In this document: in pieces, positions 1 to 8,857 of the stretch | Layout of the letters: every line of letters starts with the position of its first letter | Numbering within the stretch: the first letter of the stretch is position 1 | Source of the DNA: Rhynchopus sp. YZ270_cl-10 | Taxonomy: Eukaryota > Euglenozoa > Diplonemea > Diplonemida > Diplonemidae | DNA length: 64,000 nt | Direction: 5' to 3' | Assembly (NCBI GenBank): GCA_964035575.1 | Contig: OZ037925.1 | Span: forward strand, 992,001-1,056,000 | Notes under the pieces: model-generated | Told to the model about the DNA's origin: nothing | Databases searched by the model: none | What the model saw: the letters and a program-made list of their open reading frames with translations, nothing else | Made by a program: the position numbers and the translations under genes

Positions 1-1
1 G

Positions 2-227
2 GATGACGACTCTGATGACACTCTCAACACTGGTGAGATTGTTGGTATTGTTCTCGGGTGCAGTGCGTTTGTGGTGATCATCATTGCTGTGTCTGCGATC
101 TTTTTGTGCAAGGGCTCGAAGGCTAAGGACACGGTATGTCACCCCCCACACCACACTTCCACTCACTGTCCACTGACCACAACTTTTCTCTCAGGAACCC
201 ACCGAACCTGTGAACGAACTTGTGTAG
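2..227 (+). CDS. 3' end of a single-pass membrane protein (partial, one intron)
   Basis: The window opens inside a gene. Exon 2-133 reads an acidic stretch (DDDSDDTLNTGE), then a hydrophobic segment of about 24 residues (EIVGIVLGCSAF to AIFLC), then a basic stop-transfer KGSKAK. A GT-AG intron at 134-194 (donor GTATGT, acceptor CTCTCAG, 61 bp) falls between codons, and exon 195-227 adds EPTEPVNELV and TAG. An acidic outer face, one membrane helix and a tail of about 20 residues fit the C terminus of a type I surface protein. The ectodomain lies outside the window, so family and function cannot be given. Splicing is supported by frame continuity and by the shared GTATG donor used by other genes here. 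Confidence 0.72.
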
Positions 228-2041
228 TCTCTCTCGCTTGACGACATAATCAAGTTTCATTTCCTGAGGCTGTGCGATAACGATGATGGTCAAAGGTGAC
301 TAAGCGGTGCCGAAAACAATACCGGATAGCTTCACCCCCGCCTCCTTTTAGTTTTGCGGGGAATTTTTTGTAGGGGGGTAGTTCCGCTCGCGAAGTGAGC
401 GGAATTTTTTTGCCCAAATTAATTTACCCCCAACTAACTTAGTTGCCGAAATAACGTTTTCCCCGCCGCAATATTCGCGTTTCAAAGTTACTGAAGAATG
501 AAGTTATTTCTCCCTTCATTTTTTTGTTTTTGCAACCAAGGAATTTATAACCATTTCCCCATTTGATACATCTGTCTGACCACCTAATGCATTCCTTGGT
601 TGGTCTCTATACCCTGAGACCGGAACTTCCCCCCCTTGTCACTCTCCCTCATTACAGTGCTTTCATTTCTGTTGTCAATAATCGTGCTCTTTTCCCATCC
701 CCATTTGCCACACCAAATCAATGATGTTGTTCGCAAATTGTTGACCAGTAAAGAACAATAACTATCATCGATGAGGAACACTTCCCCCCTCCCACGATTG
801 TGATGATATCAGTGCATCGTCGTCCACGAAATTAAAAACTCATGTAGGATCATGAACCGTGGAAAATGGCAACAGAAAAAACACTGCTCTGAGTGCGTTC
901 CCTTCCTCTCTCTTTGTATTTCCCCTTTTTTGTTTGGTGACTATTTTTTAGTGGTGGGTGGGGCGTTTATGGTCAGCAAAAATAGGTAACAAGCGTGTGT
1001 TTTTTTTTTAGATGTGTTGCATAATATTATGACCGTGTTTCGAAATATATTGTACAGAGATGTATTGTATGGAATAGATTTTCGGCTTTTCGGGCGAAAT
1101 GCTATTTTTTTTGACCTAATTTGACCTCTGTGTTTAGTTCAATACGATGCGAAACACGTTTTACAACAGAGACACAAAATGGATTACGACGACACTTCAG
1201 TCTCCATTCATGCAACCAAGGCTTCAAGAAGAACTGATAACATGCAAGCTTACTGCCTCTGGCCTGTGACTGCCCTCCTCCCACCCTGCTTATGGTTCAC
1301 CTGTCCTCCAGTCAGGACAAAGAAAAGAAGTATAAAAATAGCGAACGTTTTGACCTGTATGTGTTTTTGGTTCATCCAATTGAACGATTTATGCAATCAG
1401 TACAAAACAGTGAGCTTTCTTTTTAATTCAATTATGTCTTCTCTTATCCACATGATAGCTCCCTGTCATCTTTCATTTCATTTTTTTCTTCTTTTCTGCA
1501 GTGTTGTGTTTCGACCACGCGAGTCTTGCCTGTGGTACACACCTGCACGACAAGAGAGTCAACTGACAACACACGGGCGCGGGATGACCCGCTTTGATCT
1601 GTGTGTCTGGTCTGCCGTCTCTCTTGTTTCCGTTGATAGATTTTGTATGCACACGAAGGCATATTCGTCTTTCAACCTTTCTTTTGTTTGCTGTTTTGCT
1701 GTTTTTTTGTTGTGATTGTGCACTCAAGGCGTATTGCCACACCATGCGCACTTGACCATACTTTGCTTTATCAGCACCATGTTTGCTTGTAAGTGCTTTC
1801 ACGTGTCGTAGTTCGTACAACGCATGACGCGCATGAGCCGCCCCGGTGTGCTAGAGCATTCTCAACCCCCTTTCCCTCCCCTCGTTCATGCGCAAGGACA
1901 TCTCCCCTGTCCGTGCACCGCTTAGTGGTGTCCTTGCGTCACCTTTTGTCCTTATTGTTAATGATACCCCACCCCTTTGCCTTACTTTGCTTTGCACAAT
2001 CAAAACAAAAAAAAATACGAAAAAAAGACGACAAATCATAA
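228..2041. other. Intergenic stretch, no convincing gene
   Basis: AT-rich DNA after the TAG at 227. It starts with a GTGACTAAGC motif near 289, like the hairpin family seen at 60252, then holds the inverted repeat at 352-470. ORFs of up to 178 codons exist (1179-1715 on +) but are rich in Cys, Phe and Ser, lack any domain and overlap opposite-strand ORFs of similar length, so I do not call them. Confidence 0.5.
352..470. repeat. Nested inverted repeat (hairpin element)
   Basis: The core is TTCCGCTC (382-389) and GAGCGGAA (397-404) around a 7-nt loop. Outer arms TAGGGGGGTA (371-380) and TTTACCCCC (423-431), then GCGGGGAA (356-363) and TTCCCCGC (459-466), pair in register. This could be a MITE-like palindrome or the 3' hairpin of the upstream transcript. 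No target-site duplication was recognised. Confidence 0.5.
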
Positions 2042-2312
2042 AGCCTTTTCTGGAGCACTAGACGTTGTGAAGATGTTGGTTAGGGTCGGAGCTGGAGTGT
2101 GTGTCACAGACAACACTTGCCTTGGCGACACTGGATGTACGTGTCTTATGCTTGCGGCTCATGGTGGACACACGGAGACTGTGCGCTATCTTGTGGGCTT
2201 GCCAGAGGTGGATGTGAAACAAGGAGAAGCCAAGACTGCGTTGCACTGTGCGGTGCGCCTTGCGGTGTCCACTCATCGGACAGACGTTGTGCAGCTGACG
2301 ATGAATGCAGGG
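2042..2312 (+). pseudogene. Orphan ankyrin fragment derived from the ANK array
   Basis: This carries about 2.7 ankyrin repeats: FSGALDVVKMLVRVGAG, then a TCLMLAAHGGHTETV repeat, then a TALHCAV repeat, ending at MNAGS. It is nearly identical to the segment at 10959-11220 inside the second array gene, including the unusual insertion NTCLGDTG. It has no MPKRH start, no N-terminal region and no array 3' end, and lies more than 4.6 kb upstream of the array. The homology stops abruptly at about 2312 inside a 26-bp sequence that recurs at 2592. It is best read as a displaced fragment. The open frame runs to 2402 but is not ankyrin beyond 2312. Confidence 0.75.
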
Positions 2313-2617
2313 TCTTTTCCTTTTACACCACTTAACAACACCCTCTTGTCTGCGAAGATGTGTACAGCACATACATATTGCTTGGTGGGTAAAGGGTCAT
2401 GAGAAGGATTTGTATTTCAAGTCCAATTGCTTTAGCTCTGGTTGTGTCATAAATATACTACGTCGACATAGTGGAGGTGGGGATGAGAGTTTGCGAGTAC
2501 TTTGCAGAATTAGTTACACCTCTTTCTTGTTGCCCCTCTCTGTTGTGAAAGACGTTTGAAAGAAGAACACCAGCTTTTCCTGCATCCTGTCTGCAGGGTC
2601 TTTTCCTTTTACACCAC
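2306..2617 (+). repeat. 26-bp direct repeat flanking the ankyrin-fragment breakpoint
   Basis: Positions 2306-2331 and 2592-2617 are the same 26 bp (TGCAGGGTC to ACACCAC). The first copy overlaps the end of the ankyrin fragment and the second lies 52 bp before the cyclase-like gene. The 260 bp between them hold no gene. The pattern suggests a short duplication or repair event that brought the ankyrin fragment here. Confidence 0.7.
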
Positions 2618-2668
2618 CACACCACACGTCCCCAGACACCCTCTTCCCTTTCTGTACACCTCAGAACA

Positions 2669-5302
2669 ATGATGTCATGTGGGATCCAGTCGTTGACAAT
2701 ACTGCTGTGTGTGGTGCTGATTCTGTCGACAGGTGCGATCATCGGTGGCTTCACTCTGTCAACATGGGACGACCTTCTGGAGAAGGCACGTGACACAGGT
2801 GACGAGGGCTTCGGGATGTGTCTCGACAGTGGTACGGCGGATATCGAAACGGTCTCGGCACGCTACCTGCGCTCCGTCCTTGGCAACGTGGACACGGCAG
2901 TGACGGAGTATCTGAAGGTGCCTGAGCAGCTGGTCGTCGCGCTGGCGAACCTGGCGAAGGCACACCACCCAAACATCAGCACAAGCCCCGACTTTTCTAA
3001 TATAATGCGTCCTGCAGTCCTGTCTGCTTACAAGGCTGGGATGGACTCTGGCGTCGCCTTGATGGGATTCGAAGCGTACCCGTGGAGTGCGGTGCATCCT
3101 GTTCCGTGGAAGAGGTGGGAACCGTACGCAGGGTGGGGCTCGCGCTTCTCTCACATGGAGCTGATTCCGGCGGGTGGTATCAAGCCGAAGAACGGCACGA
3201 CGATTTTATTAATAGTTGAGTTAACTGACCCTGTGACGAAGCAGCCAGGGCACTCGGACATGCTCGTTCTTTCGGAGGTGAACGACCTGGGGGCCGTGAA
3301 GTTTCCCTCAGCTCCGTGCAACAACATGCCAGACTACAACAAGGGCGAGGTAAAGGGAGTGTGCATGTACCCCCTGGCGTTTATAGAACCCCCAGGTTCC
3401 GATACTTATCTCTCCCGTGGACGCGAGCTCCACTTCCTTGGTGCCGACGAGCCACCCCTGAATCCTGCAGACACGCTTGTCTACTCGCCCGCCCAGGTCC
3501 GCTGGGACAACATGGCGTGGGAGCTGAGCTACACCTTCACCCACCCAGATATGTACACGATGTACCCCAAGCAGGGCAAGCGTGTGGGTGCTGTCATCGC
3601 CAGCGTGACTGGGCAGGGGGTAACCGAAGTGGTGCGTGCACAGCTGCTCCCGAAGGACACGTCGCTGTACGTGGTGGAGGACGACCGTGTGTCTGGTGCA
3701 GTCGGGATAGTTGTTGCGTACAACAGAGGACGCGAGCTGAGGATGGTGCGAGAAATGAACTTGGTTGGCGTCATGTCAGACCTTGCATACAGCATCAACA
3801 TAACGAACCACTCGATGGAAGACGCGACGTCGCACATCCCCTCAGTGATTGCAGAGCACGGCCGGTTTGTGTTCACACACCCGCGGAACTACAGAGACCT
3901 TGTGGAGAAGACAGAGGACTCCTTCCTGAAGTGGTCTGACTCGAACGGCACGGAGTTCTGGACAATCACGTCGACAATTGAACACAGAACGATCCTGTGG
4001 TATTCAACCCTTCTTGTGCCGAGGGCGTCTGTAATGGATACGATTGATGCGTCGACGAATGCAATCCGTGCGAAGGTGGCATCAGATCTGTCCTCTGCAG
4101 ACGCACAGAAGGAGGATGCGGTGACTGTGATGGCGATTGTGGCGGCTGTTGCGGTCACAGGACTTCTTGCCATTGCTGCTGTGTTCACACGCTACATCAC
4201 GTCCCCTCTGCTGAAGCTTGGGAGTGAGATGGCAAGTGTGGCTGTGATGGACCTGGAGGCTGTGGACACGGGCCGTGCAGTGTCGCAGCTGAGTGAAGTG
4301 GGGATGATGCAGCGCAGCTTTGTTACCATGGTGGCGAACCTGGTGGAGTACCGGAACTACATGCCGCAGAGTGTGCTTGTCAACGAGAGTGACAACGATG
4401 AAGTGTCAGTGACGGATTCTACACACAAGACGAGGTCGAAGTCAGGTTCTTCTAATTCACGTGCGTCACCATATTCACCGCATTCACGTGCCTCACATAG
4501 TTCAGTTACGATGCAGAACCAGAAGGCACTGCTGCGTGTGGAAGGGATGAAGAAGAAGAAGGTGTCGCTGGCACACATGAACGTCGTGTCGTGGCACCCC
4601 TTCATCAAGAAGCACAAGGACGCAGAGGTGCTCTCCGCACACGCAGGTGTGATTGAGAGGATCCTGACAGCAGTGCAGCACAACAAGGGTGTGTGCGACA
4701 CGTTTGCTGGCGATAAGATGCTTGCCACCTTCAACGCCTTTGTTCCGAAGCCGTCACACAGTGTTGCCTGTGTGCAGGCTGCACACGAAGCAGCAACAGC
4801 ACTTGGTGATGTGCACAAGATCTCGTATGGGTGCACGACAGGCGAGGCACGTGTCGGGAACATGGGTTGCAACGGGATGAAGAAGGTGTCGATTCTTTCG
4901 CAGTCCATGTCGTGGGTGGTTGTGCTTGAGCGTTGGAACAAGGAGCACAGCCTGCCTGGTGTCATTGACCGCAACGTGTCACGTGAGGCGGAGGGACAGG
5001 TGGTGCTCCGTTGTGCAGGTGCTGTGCTGTACGAGAAGTTCAGTGAGAAGGTGCAGACTGTGTTTGCTGTGAAGGGTCTGTGCATCAGCGAAAACGAGGA
5101 GTGGATGTACCAGCTGGAGTCTGCCGCAAACAACCCGCACACACTGTGGAACGAGGTCTTCGAGCACATCATCAAACAAGACTTTGAGAAGGCGTCTTCT
5201 CTGCTGGACAGCGTCGCTCACGACCAACGCACACCTTACGAAGAGCTTGTGGGCTATGTGCGGCAGAAGGCTTATGCACCGTACGTCGTGCGCATGCACT
5301 GA
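2669..5302 (+). CDS. Receptor-type membrane protein with degenerate class III cyclase domain
   Basis: The product has 877 residues. A signal anchor or first membrane helix is at about 7-28, followed by a large ectodomain (about 30-480) with several N-x-S/T sites and the layout of a Cache sensor. A second helix (about 484-508) leads to a HAMP-like linker (about 505-570) and a Ser-rich spacer. From about 629 to 800 there is a class III nucleotidyl cyclase-like fold: VSLAHMNVVSWH stands where active enzymes have F-x-D-I-x-G-F-T, GDKMLATF keeps the second metal Asp, and TTGEARVGNMG matches the TGE-VGN-G segment. The first metal Asp is Asn, and the catalytic Asn/Arg region (SMSWVVVLERW) is not conserved, so it is probably not a working cyclase. 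The last 75 residues look helical. Family members in which the cyclase fold has lost catalytic residues are known. The start is the first ATG after a pyrimidine stretch ending CACCTCAG at about 2666; a second ATG follows directly. No intron is needed. Confidence 0.82.
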   Translation: MMSCGIQSLTILLCVVLILSTGAIIGGFTLSTWDDLLEKARDTGDEGFGMCLDSGTADIETVSARYLRSVLGNVDTAVTEYLKVPEQLVVALANLAKAHHPNISTSPDFSNIMRPAVLSAYKAGMDSGVALMGFEAYPWSAVHPVPWKRWEPYAGWGSRFSHMELIPAGGIKPKNGTTILLIVELTDPVTKQPGHSDMLVLSEVNDLGAVKFPSAPCNNMPDYNKGEVKGVCMYPLAFIEPPGSDTYLSRGRELHFLGADEPPLNPADTLVYSPAQVRWDNMAWELSYTFTHPDMYTMYPKQGKRVGAVIASVTGQGVTEVVRAQLLPKDTSLYVVEDDRVSGAVGIVVAYNRGRELRMVREMNLVGVMSDLAYSINITNHSMEDATSHIPSVIAEHGRFVFTHPRNYRDLVEKTEDSFLKWSDSNGTEFWTITSTIEHRTILWYSTLLVPRASVMDTIDASTNAIRAKVASDLSSADAQKEDAVTVMAIVAAVAVTGLLAIAAVFTRYITSPLLKLGSEMASVAVMDLEAVDTGRAVSQLSEVGMMQRSFVTMVANLVEYRNYMPQSVLVNESDNDEVSVTDSTHKTRSKSGSSNSRASPYSPHSRASHSSVTMQNQKALLRVEGMKKKKVSLAHMNVVSWHPFIKKHKDAEVLSAHAGVIERILTAVQHNKGVCDTFAGDKMLATFNAFVPKPSHSVACVQAAHEAATALGDVHKISYGCTTGEARVGNMGCNGMKKVSILSQSMSWVVVLERWNKEHSLPGVIDRNVSREAEGQVVLRCAGAVLYEKFSEKVQTVFAVKGLCISENEEWMYQLESAANNPHTLWNEVFEHIIKQDFEKASSLLDSVAHDQRTPYEELVGYVRQKAYAPYVVRMH

Positions 5303-6969
5303 ACTTTAGTGTTGCTCTTGTCTCCCTACTCTGCAGGGCCTGGAGTCCGCTCAGCTGGTTCTTTAACGTGTTGTGTTCTTAGTTGTCAACACGTCGTGGA
5401 AGCAGAACCTGGCGAGCGTCCTCTTTCTTGTGTGTTTGCTGAGGTTTTCTATCTGATACACAGACAGGATGTGTTGGTATTTGTTTGGATTGGTAGCAAT
5501 TATTGCACGGAATACTTTACGTATACACGGCAGCCATCAAGACCAAGACTCTTTAGGTTACTCTTCCTCCTGGTGATCAGACATTACATCCAGTAAGGAC
5601 AGAGAAAGGAATAAGAAAAAAGAAAAAAAAAACTTTTGTATTTTGTGTATTCCCGAAACAAAAAACTGAAGTAGAAGGTACCAAATGTTCACACGAACAT
5701 CGGTTTCACGATATTCACCCACCATTTAAAGGGAAATCACTGAAGATGTCCACCCTTTTGAATACAACTGTATGATTCTTAGGACTGAAACAGGGTTAAT
5801 ATCAGAAGCCAATCTACTGAAGTTTCAACTTGTGCACGAAGCATTTTACTTTTCTTTTCTACGTTTTGCAAAACACACGCCATAAAACGAAAGATGGGAC
5901 CATTTTTGTTGATCCCTCACCATATACTATCAATTTATTGATTGCATATGATGAAAATACTTTTTCCGATAGCAATTAAAAAAACCACTACAAAGCAAAT
6001 TATAAAATGACTCCCCCCACTGTCGGGGACATGTCAATATGGGCCTTCTCGGATCACCAATTACATCAAAAAGAGTATTTTTGCTGTGTGTTTGTGGTAC
6101 GTTTTTTGCGCGTTTTTGTTACGTTTTTGTGACGTTTTTTTATTTTGATTATTTTACCGGCAGTGCGAAAGTACAATACCCGGACTACTTATTATTTTTC
6201 CGCGTTTTACATACGTACCAACATGGATGATGCCACATGAATTACAACGCCTTGGTGTTTTGGTCTTTACTAAAGAGATAAACAGACGACACCTCCTACG
6301 ACGATCACGATGAGTGGGGGCCTGTGGACGAAAAGGACAGCCCCCCTTCTTGAACGTTTCAGGTGCAGGCGTCCCGTGGTTCTAGAAGAGCGTTAGCATA
6401 CCTGCAGAAGAGCAGAGCGCTGTGCGTGTTGTGTTTTATTTCTACAGGGTGGAGTTCCACGGCACACCCCATTTTTTTTTTCCGATAGCAATTACTTGTT
6501 ACACGTTAGTTTGCCCTGAGATGTGGATGCACGATTACGCCCACATGCATCAGTGGTCCTCTGTATCTGACACGCCCTGCAGCGTAGTGTGAGTGGCTCT
6601 GTGTCACTCCGCAGCATTGCAGTGTCCTGATCTCAAGAGTTTGTTGTGTGCTTTTTTTAATAGTGGCAACACATGTCTTCCGACATTTGAATTTCCATGT
6701 CAAAGAGAAAACCGACGCAGGAGTCTTTTATCGGACACTGTTTTCTTCGTAGGACAAGACACAAAGGCTTCAGCCAACATGGTTGGAGATGCGAGTTAGT
6801 ACCTCCACATGCAGCACCTGGCCATCTCATTCTGACACCATGATGCACAACCCATGTGGTGTGCTATTCAGGTGCTGTACGTGAGGTAGATGCTGCTCTG
6901 TGTGCTGTTCTTGGCAACTAAATACTCAAAACCAACACAAAAAAGACAGCAACAAAACACAAACACACA
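5303..6969. other. Intergenic stretch before the ankyrin array
   Basis: No credible gene. It contains a copy of the TGTCGGGGAC repeat family (6021-6072). From about 6740 it holds a leader block (about 6743-6969) also found almost unchanged upstream of the sixth array gene (about 17968-18195). The last 60 nt are an A/C-rich leader shared by all eight array genes. Confidence 0.5.
6021..6072 (+). repeat. Dispersed repeat family F (TGTCGGGGACATGTC), copy 1
   Basis: The block begins TGTCGGGGACATGTCAATAT and ends around CGGATCACCAATTACATC. Related copies lie at 44771-44874 and 58427-58490, all in + orientation. Identity unknown. Confidence 0.55.
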
Positions 6970-8358
6970 ATGCCGAAGCGACACGCAGACAGCACACAGG
7001 ATGAGAACCCACCAAAGAGAAGACAGCTTTCTGTAGGCGAGCTTTTTGTGGAGGCTGCCAAGAACGGCGACACGACTGCCGTGCGGGCGGTCGTTGAGAA
7101 GCACCCAGATAGCAAACAAATTTTCTTCGATGCTGCGCACGAGGCATGCAGAGGGAACCGCGATGAATGCCTCACACTGCTTCTTCCGTATGTTGAGACA
7201 ACACATGTGGCATTTGGGATCTTGCTGAGTGAGTGTGTCCACGCAAACCACGTTGCGTGCACGGAGGTCGTCTTGCAGCATTGGAAGTCCGTCTGGAACA
7301 ACGTGGCCTTTGTACCGCATGCGTGCGACCAGCGCATAGATGAGGGATGTATTTTTTGTCCAGCGATGTGGTCAGACCCTGCAGTGTGTCGCGTCTTCCT
7401 TGATTCAGGGGCAGACATACATACGAAAAATGAGTATGGGCGTTCGCCTCTGCTCCATGCTTGCTCTTCAGGAGCACTCGAAGTTGTGAAGATGTTGGTT
7501 GAAGCAGGTGCGGGAGTGCGTGTCACAGACATCACTGAATGGACGTGTCTTATGTTTGCGGCTGACTGTGGACACACGGAGACTGTGCGCTATCTTGTGG
7601 GCCTGCCAGAGGTGGACGTGAATCAGCAAGACTCTGAAGACTGGACTGCGTTGCACCATGCAAGGAGAGACGCAGACGTTGTTAAAGTGGATATTGTTCA
7701 GGTGCTGATTGATGCAGGAGCAGACATTGAGATGAAGGACGATGACGGATTTCTGCCTCTGCACTATGCTTGCGAATTAGGAACACTCGACGTTGTGAAG
7801 ATCTTCGCTCGACTCGGTGCTGTGTGTGCAGCAGACTACACTGGGCACGCGTGTCTGAGTCTTGCGGCTGAGTCTGGACACACCGAGACTGTGCGCTATC
7901 TTCTCTGCTTGCCAGAGGTCGAAGTGAATTATCGAGAAGTCGACGGCAAAACTGCGTTGCACTGTGCGGTACGCAAGAACCATTCAGACGTTGTGCAAGT
8001 GCTGATTAATGTAGGGTCAGACATCGACACAAAGGATAACAAAGGAAATTCGCCTCTGCACGATGCTTGCAATAATGGACTAATCGACATTGTGAAGATG
8101 TTGGTTGAAGCAGGTGTGGACGTGCGTGACACAGACGACCAAGGAGATACGTGTCTTATGCTTGCTGCGTATTTTGGGCACACGGACACTGTGCGCTATC
8201 TTGTGGGCTTGCCAGAAGTCGAACTGAATCACCGAGCTGATGACGACAAGACTGCATTGCAGTGTGCGGTGGACCAAAATCACAAAGACATTGCGCAGTT
8301 GCTGATTGCTGCAGGGGCAGACATGGACACAGAGAACACCGACGGACGTTCTCCTTGA
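6970..8358 (+). CDS. Ankyrin-repeat protein, array gene 1 (subfamily A)
   Basis: The product has 462 residues. The start ATGCCGAAGCG is shared by all eight array genes and follows a conserved A/C-rich leader. Residues 1-20 (MPKRH to PKRRQL) form a basic pair of clusters resembling a bipartite nuclear localisation signal. Residues 20-135 are degenerate ankyrin helices rich in His and Cys (ACTEVVLQHWKSVW). From about 140 come about ten clear ankyrin repeats with SPLHYAC, TCLMFAA and TALHHAR helices. It carries the subfamily A marker IFARLGAVCAADYT. It ends inside a repeat at DGRSP-stop, where internal repeats continue with LHYAC. Ankyrin repeats bind other proteins; no catalytic domain is attached. 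Its closest relative in the window is array gene 6 (18196). Confidence 0.9.
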   Translation: MPKRHADSTQDENPPKRRQLSVGELFVEAAKNGDTTAVRAVVEKHPDSKQIFFDAAHEACRGNRDECLTLLLPYVETTHVAFGILLSECVHANHVACTEVVLQHWKSVWNNVAFVPHACDQRIDEGCIFCPAMWSDPAVCRVFLDSGADIHTKNEYGRSPLLHACSSGALEVVKMLVEAGAGVRVTDITEWTCLMFAADCGHTETVRYLVGLPEVDVNQQDSEDWTALHHARRDADVVKVDIVQVLIDAGADIEMKDDDGFLPLHYACELGTLDVVKIFARLGAVCAADYTGHACLSLAAESGHTETVRYLLCLPEVEVNYREVDGKTALHCAVRKNHSDVVQVLINVGSDIDTKDNKGNSPLHDACNNGLIDIVKMLVEAGVDVRDTDDQGDTCLMLAAYFGHTDTVRYLVGLPEVELNHRADDDKTALQCAVDQNHKDIAQLLIAAGADMDTENTDGRSP

Positions 8359-8857
8359 GCTGAAGCATTGTTCTTGGAGCTTCAGGCAGCAAACTCTCCT
8401 ACCTCGCGACTTCGACCCCCCAGCTGTGTCGCAGCTGAGATGCAGGTGGTGATGCGGCAGAGCAGAGGACACTTCTCTCGGAGACGTACGCTCAGGTGGT
8501 CTTCACTCCCTCAGATTCTCATCAGGGTGGGGGAGCTGGGGTGGTTGTTTGTGGGAACATTGCAGGAGTGGACAGAATAAGAAAATGCCTTGCGTGCAAC
8601 CTGGTGTTGCTATCCCACTCTCTTCTGCACCCCCTTCGGTTTTCATAACAAAGGTGGCCTCTTGGCCGTAACCCTCCAAAACCCTTCTGTTGCAGGTCGA
8701 CCTACAGAAGTGAACAACACTCGGTTGAGGATGAAGTGTGTCTATACCTTGCGTAGGACAAGACACAAAGGCTTCAGCCAACATGGTTGGAGATGCGAGT
8801 GGCCACTAAATACTCAAAACCAACACAAAAAAGACAGCAACAAAACACAAACACACA
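8359..8857 (+). repeat. Array spacer type 1 (copy 1)
   Basis: The spacer starts GCTGAAGCATTGTTCTTGG and is nearly identical to 15549-16047 and 19582-20080; it also matches most of 12141-12640. It includes a 70-codon ORF (8368-8580) kept in several copies, a pyrimidine-AG site (CCCTTCTGTTGCAG, ends 8695) that could be a splice or spliced-leader acceptor, and the A/C-rich leader just before the next ATG. Reading frames through it are not kept between copies, so it is most likely 3' plus 5' untranslated sequence. Confidence 0.75.

Noticed and set aside
1179-1715. 178-codon + strand ORF
   Set aside because: Low-complexity Cys/Phe/Ser composition, no domain, overlaps minus-strand ORFs of similar length, and not flanked by acceptor-like sites with a matching start.
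4357-5175. 272-codon minus-strand ORF inside the receptor gene
   Set aside because: Antisense shadow; the + strand has a clear domain order.
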